Shown here: one piece after another, positions 35,948 through 46,479 of the stretch
Numbering within the stretch: the stretch's first letter is position 1
Layout of the letters: the number at the start of each line of letters is the position of its first letter
Assembly (NCBI RefSeq): GCF_947179165.1
Contig: NC_077244.1
Coordinates: 72,648,144 to 72,712,143 of the forward strand
DNA: 64,000 nt
Direction of reading: 5' to 3'
DNA from: Solanum dulcamara
Lineage: Eukaryota > Streptophyta > Magnoliopsida > Solanales > Solanaceae
Notes under the pieces: model-generated
What the model saw: the letters and a program-made list of their open reading frames with translations, nothing else
What the model was told of the DNA's origin: nothing
Databases searched by the model: none
Position numbers and translations under genes: made by a program

Positions 35948-36051
35948 TGTTTTATATTAGTGGTTGTTTCACGTCTCAAATTATTTATTGTGATTTTTTA
36001 AAAATAGTTATCTCAAATTATTTGTCATTTTAGAAGATTAACACAAAATTA

Positions 36052-36083
<32 letters not shown>

Positions 36084-36283
36084 TTTTATCTTTAGTAGTA
36101 ACTGTTTTTGAAGACTACAAACACTCAATAGAGTAAATATTTAATGAAAAAAAATATTATTCTATATCTTAAAACATAAATGAAAGTCAAATAGTATTAA
36201 AAAAACAAAAAAAAACATTCTAACTAATATTTCTTATGGGAAATGGCGAAACATGATAAATAATTTGAGGCACAGGGAGTATC
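35948..36283. mobile_element. MITE (Stowaway-like ends)
   Basis: Left part TGGTTGTTTCACGTCTCAAA then TTATTTAT; right part ATAAATAATTTGAGGCACAG then GGAGTA is the inverted repeat. The interior contains the (ATT)10 microsatellite. Confidence 0.55.
36052..36081 (+). repeat. Microsatellite (ATT)10
   Basis: Ten uninterrupted ATT units inside a MITE. Confidence 0.97.
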
Positions 36284-37313
36284 TATTTAATATAGATTCT
36301 TTGGTTACATTACATAAAAACCAACTCATTTAAATAGAGTTGATAAAGTCATAAGGAAACAAATAATACCTTTTTGATTATGTGAAACACAATTGTTTTG
36401 AACATAATAAAAACGAACGATTCAAAATTTGAAATTTATAATTCCCCGTGATCCCTCACCAAGGAGGACATCAAAGCATGTTTCATATCCATTGCTAACA
36501 ACGAAGGAATTATTTTGTTACTAAGTTCTTGAGAATTTGTTCTCACCATCTTAGATCCGAACTTATTATGAAATCGAGGGAGTAATAAATACATAGTGGC
36601 AAAAGAAGTTCACCAAACCCTAGACTCCAGCTCCATTGCCTCCTAAAACCTACTCATATTTAAATATAGGAGCTGCTGCAACTTAATTCCTCTCCAACAT
36701 CATATAGATCGACAATATATAATTAAGTAAGAGTATTTATGATTACTACGGCTTCCAATTTATATCACTTTATTTGTCTACATCTTTTACTCCCTTTCAA
36801 TCTGCCTCTTCAAGTCTCCCTCTATATATACCAAAAAACAGAAAAAGAGAAAATTCCTAATAATAATATTTTTGGTACATTGATATCGCGTGAAATTAAT
36901 ATCACTCCCTCAAGATTGAATTAATTTTATTAATTCAATTCATTTTAGTCCGTCTAATAAGTCATCTAAAATTGTTTGGATCCCAATTGACAATGAGAAA
37001 CTTTGTGAAAACAATAAAAAAGAAAGTTTTTTTTTTGTTGTTAAATATACTAGATATGTAGTAATAATAAAGAAAAAACATAATTAAACTTTATTAGATA
37101 AGTAAGCAAATTATAAGAAAATAAATAAAGAAATAAACAATTGGTAAGAGATCCTCGATCGAGTTATCACATACTTATTTAGTTCATTTTGATTTAATTT
37201 ATCTCAGATCATTTTGATTCGTCCAAATTTAACTTAATTCGCTCTTTGACATTAATAGATTAGATATCTCGAAGATTTCTACACGTAATTAGTTTTATTT
37301 TGAATTTGAACTT

Positions 37314-37316
<3 letters not shown>

Positions 37317-37358
<42 letters not shown>
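37317..37358 (+). repeat. Microsatellite (TA)21
   Basis: Twenty-one uninterrupted TA units. Confidence 0.97.
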
Positions 37359-37359
<1 letters not shown>

Positions 37360-37579
37360 CATTTCTGTCCAGCCAACGAAGAGGTAGCTTGTCTTGTCTT
37401 TATTAAGGTGTATGAAATAACTCCATAACAATGTTTAATCGAATTTCCACCACACTCATTTAATCATCGGTTCTGAGAAGAAGCATTGCTACCTGGTGCT
37501 TATCTATCTTTAATTTTCACCAAATGAAATTAATACTATGCTTCATAAACATACAACATTAACTATGATTAGTTTGCTC

Positions 37580-37817
37580 CTATATATGTATTTTGATCAC
37601 CGTGGGTGTTTGAACCGGCTTACATACATCTCAACTAATAGTACACAAAAAGTGATACATTATTGTGTAAAATGAACAATTCAGACTGGTGAAGGGTCCT
37701 ATTTATGTATTTTGATTACCGTGGGTGTTTGAACCGGCTTACATACATCTCAACTAATAGTACACAAAAAGTGATACATTATTGTGTAAAATGAACAATT
37801 CAGACGGGTGAAGGGTC
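37580..37817 (+). repeat. Near-perfect 118-bp tandem duplication carrying a SINE fragment
   Basis: Two copies with a period of 118 bp differ at only a few positions. Each contains CCGTGGGTGTTTGAACCGGC then TTACATACATCTCAACTAAT, which resembles the 3' region of the SolS/TS SINEs found elsewhere in this window at 21.45 and 52.16 kb. Confidence 0.9.
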
Positions 37818-38891
37818 TAGAGTATTTGTTATGAATTCACAAGAATCCAATATTAAAATATCCACGAAATATTTGATTACCTATGCAATTATTATTTTAT
37901 CGAATCTATAGACTTCAAAAATCCCAGATCCATCTCTGGACACTATGTGAAAGATGGGATCATCTACCAATCCAACTATGTCGATCAATGTAACAAAAAG
38001 AGTTATTTTGCATATAGTTTCTGCCCGTTCTTTCTTTTAGTCCTTGAAGTTGTTCACTCTTTGAACGAGAAGCAAAGTGGTTAGTCTCAGCATGAATTTC
38101 CTAGGGAATACTTTGATAAACCATTGCATAGCAGCAGATTTTACTTTCCCAGGGGATGATTTGCATAGTATGACCCTCTTTTAGGCCACTCTTTAAAATA
38201 TGTACCCCTTTAACCCAGTGGGCTAAATTTCGCCTTTAAAAGTAGTTGGATGAATATATTTGTAGACAAATTTAGCTCGTTGGGCTAACAAGATTACAAG
38301 AGAGAATTGAAAAGGTGGCCTCAAAGAAGGCCATTTGTGCAAGAGGCAAATGCCAAAAAATTAGCAACTGGTCCATCTATGAAATTCTGACATCTAAAAA
38401 AATTCCAAATTATTAACAACTGTCAATACAAGTATTGCAAACCTTCATATTAGCTGAAATTCCATCCTTAAAACAGTTTGATTAACAAGTATCCAGAAAC
38501 TAATGCTAGCAAATAACAGAAAAGACAAAAATAATAGACAATAGCAAGCTCAATTATATGAGTCAAAGATCATTAGGATTCACATTCATGTTTTTGTACT
38601 TCTCATCTTGACAGCAAAAACAGAGATGCAATTTTGCTCCTTGCCCTTCTTGTTATAGTGTAGTTATTGTCTTTTCAATATCGTGTAGTTTCCTTCCTCT
38701 CCACCTTACATGAAAATTCTCTTCAGCAATTCGTGAGTCAATATTAAAGATTTGCTTTTTCCTTGTCACTTCTCATTTTTGTTTTGAGAGAACAAAATGT
38801 CCACGACTTGGCACTTTGCAGCGTTCTCTTTGGTGAAACATTAGAGAATGGTTACATTGAGGTAAAATTCGTGACAAGAGACTACCCCATG

Positions 38892-39080
38892 CAGTGGCGG
38901 ACCCAGGATTTTAAATAAGGGGGTTCAAAATTTAAATAACTAGACACACGAACTAGTCGAAGGGGGTTCGAAATCTACTTTATATACATAAAAAATTATT
39001 TTAACCATATATAAATAGTATAATTTTCCGCCGAAGAGGGTTCGGATGAACCCCCTCGGCATAAGGTGGGTCCGCCCCTG
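38892..39080. mobile_element. Intact hAT-type MITE with 8-bp target duplication
   Basis: A 189-bp element flanked by exact ACCCCATG copies (38884-38891 and 39081-39088). Termini are CAGTGGCGGACCCA and TGGGTCCGCCCCTG, a 14-bp inverted repeat with one mismatch. An 8-bp duplication and CA...TG ends indicate the hAT superfamily. The interior has GGGGGTTC repeats and no coding frame. Confidence 0.92.
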
Positions 39081-39169
39081 ACCCCATGTAGTACGTTACA
39101 ACTCTACTGTACAAAAGTTAAAAAGTTTCAAACTTCTCATCCTAAAGACATATCATGCTTGAATCAATT

Positions 39170-42100
39170 CTAATCCTCCTTTGGAGAAGTAAACTGGGGA
39201 AACAAAGACTTACTCATTCCAGCGAGCTGCTCTTTGTTGGGCTCGGCAGGAAAGTATTGTATGCCCACGAGATCACCAACTTCGCTGATAACCTGACAAA
39301 AAGCAAGAGTTGCTAAGTAACTAGCTATTCACTGGCAATAGTAATGGCCACACTGCCATTCTGAAATACTAATTGAAACACAAAAAATCATCTTCATTCA
39401 GGATTCTAATATGACACACTAAATACGCAACTAATCTGTTTAAATCTTCTTTTTTATTTTTTGTATCTTTTATGCTGGGAAGACGGAGGGGTTCAAAGTA
39501 TACTACGGTGCTAATCCAGATATCATTGATAGTTCCACCAACCAGCTGTCAAAGGAGTAATCCAGAAAGATTGATAAACAAGATAGCTCATCTCCTGTAG
39601 CTCTGTAGCTCTTACAGCTCTTCTTATGAGCATACATAGGGAAACAATCAAATAATTACTCGTTCAGTACTAGAAGGTGATCCCTTAAGTTCAGAGTTTG
39701 TCTACACAGATGTCCCCCCAAGGGACAACCATCTTACCAATCCTATTCCACTACTTCCCTTCTTCAAAGTGTGATTAAAGGGACTTACACATCTCTCTTG
39801 AAAAGAACATTTTCTAGTGGAGAACTATGTGAAAGTGAAAATAGTTGGTATGGGCATGGCAATAGGTTAATCCCTCAATAAGCAGCATCTCTGGTGCCAG
39901 ATTGTTGCTCGTATAATGACAGTAGGACGTAACTAAACATGCTCATCATCTGAAATTCCAAAACAAATGCAAGTACAAGCTAACCTCGAGCGCTTTAATA
40001 AGATCGTCTCTTGAGTGAGCTGTAGAAATGCAAATTCGTGCTCTGGCCAAAAGTAAAGGAGTAGCTGGAAAAGCAACCATCACTACTGCCAGTCTGCCAC
40101 CTATAGTAGTAGAATGTGAAATAAATATTATTACAAGAGGAAAATTCAGGAATAAGCATTTATTGGAGAATGATCTAGATTCTAGTCTGGAAGACACTGA
40201 AACAACAATAGAAAACTGTACTCATTTGAGACACTCCCGTGAAAAGGCAGGTATTTTTGCTGGATTGTAGAGCATAATGGGCATGACAGGGGAATCGTTG
40301 TCCCCCAGAACCTCAAAGCCCATCTTCTGTAATTCAGAGCGGAAAAAATTACTATTTTCACGTATGTGTGCTAGCTTCTGAGCCCCTATAAGAACCAAAG
40401 GTTTGCATTAAGAATATAATGACAAATAGATTGCGTTTAATAGGAAGAAATTTCTGACCTCTACTAGAACCATCTTCACCGAGTATAACCTTGATAGAAG
40501 AAATTATTTGTTGGGCAGCTGGAGGTGATATTGATGTGGCATAGAGATGAGCTGGGCAAGTGTACTTCAGATATTCAATAAGTTCCTATGTTGTTGTATC
40601 AAATGTCAAAGCCACCTCTTATAGATGACATCATAAATTTACCACAAGAAAAAGATCTGTGAACACACATCCTACTGAGGTGGAAAAGAAAAGTAAAAGA
40701 ATCATTCATCCAGGCGGTTCACTAGCAGAAACCATGAAACAAAGCATCTAGATAAACTCTATCAAATCAGTTGTACTGGAAGATCAGACAGGAAATGCCT
40801 CTCAGGCCTGCAGTGCATATAATTTCCTACAAGAGTGGTTTCATTATCAGCTGGAAATAGGGAATAATTCACGTACCAATACCCTGGTTTACTGGGTTGC
40901 TATGTTCTTAGGACAAGGTTTGACCTGATTATGTAATAATGTAATTTTCATGCAAAGATTGAGTAGAAAGAAGTATTTAGAAAAAGGCAACACATAATGT
41001 GATGACAGTTACCAATGTTAATCAATCAAGCAACCAACTGAGGCTACCAATGCACAATTTTGTTTTAGTTTTTACTACGGTCGGAGCAAGCATTCATTTC
41101 AAACCCAATGAAATGTTAGTAATGAGGCAGCATTTGGCAGCATTAAGCAGATACAATCAGGTAATATCCTTGAGAAATATGAAGTTTGATGCAAATCGCA
41201 AGTTATCCAGGAGCCCAATGAAATGTTAGTAATGAGGCAGCATTTGGCAGCATTAAGCAGATACAATCAGGTAATATCCTTGAGAAATATGAAGTTTGAT
41301 GCAAATCGCAAGTTATCCAGGAGCCCAATGAAATGTTAGTAATGAGGCAGCATTTGGCAGCATTAAGCAGATACAATCAGGTAATATCCTTGAGAAATAT
41401 GAAGTTTGATGCAAATCGCAAGTTATCCAGGAACCCAATGAAATGTTAGTAATGAGGCAGCATTTGACAGCATTAAGCAGATACAATCAAGTAATATCCT
41501 TGAGAAATATGAAGTTTGATGCAAATCGCAAGTTATCTAGGAACGGTTCTTCAACTAACTAATGGTTGGAAAGCCTATAACTCAACCAATGAAAAAGCTA
41601 GTCAGTAGCATTTTTTGTTAAAATCATACCTTTGATCCTGCAATATTACCCCCGCATGATCCAAATGACTTTGTAAAAGTTCCCATCATAATCTCCACAT
41701 CTGCAGTGTCAACTCCTAAGAGCTCACAGACTCCCCTTCCAGTTCTTCCAACTGCTCCAATGCTATGAGCTTCATCCAGATACACATATGCCTTCAAAAA
41801 TTAGATAGTAGACGAACACACATGCAAAGCGGAGCCTCAGAAAGCAGATACATATAAACTAGATGCTCTGATTATATGAAAGAGGTTGGCAGAAAACTAA
41901 AAGATTATTGACATGTCAATTAAATAAAAAGAAGTTCCAGGAAAAGACATCAAACACTATATTACCTTGTACTTCTTGCATATCGCAACAATCTCTGGGA
42001 GTTGGCAAAGCTCCCCTTCCATACTGTATATGCCCTCGACCACAACAATTATCTTCTTCCATGGCCTGTATGTTCTGGGTTGTCCCTCAGAAATATGTTC

Positions 42101-43569
42101 TCTTAAAACTTTCTCCAAGTGTGATGGTGCTAAAGAAATTATGGAAATTTAAAGCACGACATGACATAGGACACCTAATTGAACATAGTGTGATGGTTCT
42201 AAAGAAATTACGGAAATTTAAAGCACGACATGACATAGGACACCTAATTGAACATTATTTCTCAAAGGAAAAAGAAATCTCATGAATACTTACTGTTATG
42301 TTGAAAAACACGAATGGTGGATCCAGAACCTCGAGCACCATTTACAATAGAGTTGTGGTTCAGAGAATCACTGCTGATCAAACCTCCCTGCAGATGACCG
42401 TAATAAAAAAGCAAATAAAATAACAAGTCCAAAACAAGAATATAACTTTTTATAACTCTATACCTTTCCAATCAAGACAGGAAGAATAGCTGAATTTGTT
42501 GCATAACCCATACCAAAAACAATAGCAGCTGGTTTTCCAACAAAATTAGCCACACACACTTCCAATTCACTATGTAGCATTGTGGTGCCTGACAAGACAA
42601 TTGTCGCAAATAATGTTAACTTATGCAGGAAAGATGCATAGTACAAAATTGAATGGGATGATGCCTACCTCCATCAACGCGGGTACTGCATGTGCTTGGG
42701 GAAAATCTTTTCAAAGACTCAATAACACGTGGGGTACAGTATTCATCAGAAGCAGCAAAACCAAGGTAATTATATGATCCCAAGTTCAGGCACCTTGAAA
42801 CTTTTGTGGTCCGACTGCATAAAAATAATTTTGATTGGATTGAGCAGTAAAATAGCGTTTCAAAACACTTACTAGTACCATATATCTTACATTGTACTAC
42901 AGAGAAATGTTCATACATCACCAGTCAAGCTGTAGTAACTTTATATCCATAGAGTTCTCTTTACAGTATTAAAAAGAGCAACCAAAGAAGCACGAATTGG
43001 AGAGACACATTTTCAGAAAAAGATCAAAACGAAGCAAATGATGTATACTAACTTTAGTGTCTTGTTATTATGTTTGGAGACACGCTTCACCACGTCAAAC
43101 CAAGCATCAGGAGGACTGCATATTGGCCTTCCAAAACAATCCTAAAATAGAAGGGAACAAAATATAGATTCTCATTTAGCATATGTCAGCTATTAAATTA
43201 TGACAATTATACCAATTGCATAAACCATCATAATTGTGAAACAAGTGTTGTCAATGCAGTATGATGATTACCTGAATGCGAAGATATAAACGACGGATAT
43301 AGAAATCTTCAAGTCCTAAGCAGATAGGTGCATATACCTGCCATTAATTTTAAACACGAAATAACCATAAGAGCTCAGTAAAAATGCCATGAATCAAACG
43401 CATATATATAGACGTTATAGAGATAGAAATACAACCGTACCTGAAGATTACTGGCGTGCCACCAATCGAAGATTTTTCTGAAGAAATCACGAAATTGGCC
43501 AAAGACAAAGAGCAGCAAGCCATAGCTGAAATAGGTGGACAAGGCAGTCAAGTATGGAATGGTGATCAT
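39170..43569 (-). CDS. LCB2: Serine palmitoyltransferase subunit 2 (LCB2), disrupted at the exon 10/11 junction
   Basis: LCB2 is the PLP-binding subunit of the ER enzyme that condenses serine with palmitoyl-CoA, the first step of sphingolipid synthesis. Exons: 43569-43441, 43337-43272, 43141-43053, 42814-42669, 42588-42464, 42387-42294, 42129-41966, 41791-41630, 40585-40459, 40385-~40235, 40093-39985 and 39292-39170. The start [20 protein letters not shown] includes the membrane helix. Motifs include [34 protein letters not shown] and the PLP-lysine in [12 protein letters not shown]. After FSRECLK a TGA stands where plants have about five more codons and a GT donor, and exon 11 starts with an apparent 8-bp insertion. 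A shifted donor at 40234 with the acceptor at 40094 would restore the frame (494 aa). Unusual residues in conserved places ([19 protein letters not shown]) also suggest relaxed constraint. It is either a pseudogene or a functional re-spliced paralogue. Confidence 0.82.
41104..41543 (-). repeat. Four-copy 110-bp tandem repeat in an LCB2 intron
   Basis: The unit beginning CCCAATGAAATGTTAGTAAT recurs with exact 110-bp spacing (AAATGTTAGT at 41111, 41221, 41331 and 41441). The copies are almost identical; the last has two or three changes. It lies in the long intron between exons 41791-41630 and 40585-40459. Confidence 0.95.
42119..42256 (-). repeat. 69-bp tandem duplication that copies an LCB2 splice acceptor
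   Basis: Copies at 42119-42187 and 42188-42256 are nearly identical. The first spans the true boundary (minus TTCTTTAG|CACCATC at 42129/42130). The second places TTTCTTTAG|AACCATC at 42198/42199 inside the intron. Use of the second acceptor would add intron sequence with an in-frame TAA after about 15 codons. Confidence 0.9.
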
Positions 43570-44255
43570 TCTGAACTGTTGGAGATCGGACCACCGGCGA
43601 AGGCGAACACTGGAAGGAGAATTCCGATTCCGATCCCAATGAGACAGAGTGAGTTTGACTAAATCCAATCCCTCCCTTTGGCGGATGAATGTTTTAATCT
43701 TTGTTGTTCTATTCCAAGCTCTATTCAATCATGCAATTTGTAGCTTAAAGTTTGAATTAAATATACTACAAATGTCTAAATAAAATTACTAGGCATTTAA
43801 TCGTGCAATATGAAATTAATAGTAATTGTTTCTGATACTTATTGAACAAATAATTTCAAATCTCAAATTCATATTTGTTCCAAAATTGAATTTTTTTATT
43901 TTATTAAGACTTGACCAACATGCAAATATTATTATGAGGGGCCCGCAATACGGAAAACATTTCTTTTTTCCCATTAATTAGACCATTGGACCGGCTAAAA
44001 TTGGGTGAACCGGACGCATCATTAAGTTGAACTCTCTAGAACTAAAAACAAGAACCGCCATCTAACATTTCTTGATGCCCAAGCCAAAGCCACCTTCTCA
44101 TGGCAATCTATATAAACCCCCGCTTCCAGCATCGACGATAAATTTTACTACTACTATTTTTAGCGAAGGCTTTCTGAGTTGAACGCAGAGGTATTTCGGA
44201 TTTATTGAGAATCCTCAACCTGATCATTAATTGTTTAAGTCTTGCGAGTTTTCTC
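43570..44255. promoter_or_regulatory. Shared upstream region between LCB2 (minus) and TIM14 (plus)
   Basis: The two start codons are 686 bp apart and divergent. A TATA box TCTATATAAACCCC lies at about 44107-44120, correctly placed for TIM14 transcription. No other gene is present. Confidence 0.6.
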
Positions 44256-45829
44256 ATGGTAATTTATCTTCACTTTCCTTAACAATTTCTTTTTGTTTAA
44301 TATTTGTTCTTTTTTTTTTTTGGATTTCAGCGCTTTTCCTGTGATTAAATAATTTGTTTTTGTTTTTTAGTTTAATTAGGATTTCATGGTAAAGCGTCTG
44401 CATGAAATGAAATCAGCTCTGTGAACTAAGCTGGTGAACATTTCAATTTTCTTTTTCCAGATTTTGTCTGAAACTTGAAAAATTAAGCTCCTGTTTGGTC
44501 ATTAATTTTGAAGTTAAAATTTGAAGTCTTTTACTTGGAAAAAATTGAACTTCCATGAGTGGAAGTCATAGGAACTGGTCTGATGTTTTTGGAAATTTTG
44601 ACGTTCAAATTTTATGGACAGAACATAAATTTTCAAAATCTACTTGTCGAAAAAGGTCAGTTTTTGCATTTGAGACAGCCAAGCTCGTTATTATCTTTGC
44701 TTTCTTTCTCAAGTATACATGCATAATTGAACGTCAAAATATATGTTGTTTCCACCTTCAATGACTGTTGCTTAAATGTTGGGATAGTGTATATCCTATT
44801 TGAGCTAGAGATTATGTTAATGGATACCTTTTAGGAAAGGTCTGCTTAGCTACCACAAGAAATATGGTGCTATAGCTATACATAATATTTACTCTATAAT
44901 TTAGCATGAAAAGTGATTGCTTTGGTATGCAAGCATCTCGGTCAATTGTAATAAAAATGGCAGGATCTGGACTTTTGTCTCTTGTTCTTGTTAATCATAT
45001 TCATTTTTAAGTTCTACTTGGTTGATCTTTTAGATAGAGTACTAAGCGTTTTCGTGCTCTCTCTTTTCAGTCATCTCCAATAGTTGTGGGAACTACCATT
45101 GGTGCTGCTGCTTTGGGAGCTAGATACTTGATAAGAGCATGGCAAACATTCAAAGCAGCACCTCGAGTGAGGAGGTTTTATCCTGGTGGCTTTGAAAGGG
45201 ATATGACAAGGCGAGAAGCCGCATTAATTCTCGGAGTCAGGTGTCATGATCTTACCCTGTTTTAAGTTGTGTGTTTGTAATGGCAACATGTATTTCTCTT
45301 CTTTTTTTTTTTTTTTTTGGCTCTATTTTAAGTTCTGAAATCCGATGGATCAAGCAAAAAAATGTCTCTTCAGATGGTTTACTTGTTTCTTGTTATGTTT
45401 CGAAAAGGTTGTAACTTGTAACTTTCAGAGTGTACTATGCACTGTCCTAGAGGGATCAAGTAAATTACTGCTTAAATCCTTGATGTGGTGTTCATTTTAT
45501 TACCATTTATAATTAGGTATTGAAAACAAACCGTCTTGAAGATTTTCTTGAATTCTTGCTTTTAAGTGCAAACTGTTGATGCTTTCTATAGGTGAGCTCG
45601 TGATAAATGTGAGCTCCCTGTATTAATCAACTAAATTGATTGCTTATGTTCTATCAATGGTTTCTTTGGCAGGGAAAGTGCTGTACTGCAGAAGATCAAG
45701 GAGGCTCACAAGAGAGTGATGGTTGCAAATCATCCAGACGCCGGTGGCAGCCATTATCTTGCTTCCAAGATTAATGAAGCCAAGGACGTGTTGTTAGGGA
45801 AAACTAAGGGAGCTAATTCTGCATTCTAA
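44256..45829 (+). CDS. TIM14: TIM14/PAM18 J-protein of the mitochondrial import motor
   Basis: This J-domain protein sits in the mitochondrial inner membrane and stimulates mtHsp70 in the PAM motor that pulls preproteins into the matrix. The exons are 44256-44258, 45071-45240 and 45673-45829. The first coding exon is only the ATG, with its GT donor directly after it; the total is 330 nt, 109 aa. The N-terminus [20 protein letters not shown] has one membrane helix at about residues 5-24. A short basic linker ([19 protein letters not shown]) precedes the J domain at about 53-109, with the catalytic HPD in [20 protein letters not shown]. The ending TKGANSAF is typical of the plant proteins. It has the normal length for the family. 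It converges with the kinase gene to the right. Confidence 0.95.
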
Positions 45830-46479
45830 TTGACTAGTATATTACTTACACTTGTATTTCTTAAAAGCTTCATGATACTCGTCTTTTTCCGCAAGAAAGG
45901 TGAACATCTTCGATTCAAAGAAGAGGTAGATTTGTATCAACAGCTAGGTGCATTACTATCATAATTTTCATGTAATGCAACCAGAAATATTCTTTTGCAG
46001 ACTGCTTTGCAATGACGAGTTGTATCTTCCCTTTTTCTGTTCTATTTTGAACCATTACTCTATCTGCATGGAGTATGTACGCGGCAGGTGCACCCCACCT
46101 ACTGCTCTTAACTTGAACTAACTATATACTGTACGCTCACTCCATACAAACTAGAGAAAACTCGGAACAAATATATCAAGAAGAGGCATTTTGCATATTA
46201 TATATCTTCACGAAATGTGTGTGCTCTTGCTTCATTCTGATATATAGCAGCAACTGAGCGAAAGCCAACCAAAACTGGATAAGCGCCTATTTCACAAGCT
46301 ATCACTAAAGAACCTAAAACGAATTAGTAGACATCATGTACAAACAGAACGCATCACTGCGACCAAAGACAAGGAAGAAACAGAATAGAAATACAACCCA
46401 GCTTGTACAGCTTTCTTCATATGGAGAATCCAAATCGAAGCAATAGAAAAACCTTTAGTGGCAAGAGATCTCACATAAT
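45830..46479. other. Convergent 3' region of TIM14 and the DYRKP-type kinase
   Basis: The two stop codons face each other 650 bp apart; the stretch should hold both 3' UTRs. No further feature is seen. Confidence 0.6.

Larger units (their letters stand above)
33713..39169. other. HDG upstream region and long AT-rich spacer
   Basis: No gene is recognised between the HDG start and the LCB2 stop. A TATA-like run lies near 33740-33756. The spacer holds tandem repeats at 35.0 and 37.6 kb, microsatellites at 36.05 and 37.32 kb, a MITE at 35.95 kb and a hAT-type MITE at 38.89 kb. All open frames here are short and without recognisable domains. Confidence 0.6.

Noticed and set aside
40028..40270. 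80-aa plus-strand frame over LCB2 exons 10-11
   Set aside because: Antisense shadow of the LCB2 exon and intron, without a domain.
41908..42285. 125-aa plus-strand frame with an internal repeat
   Set aside because: Antisense to LCB2 exon 7; the internal repeat is just the 69-bp DNA duplication.
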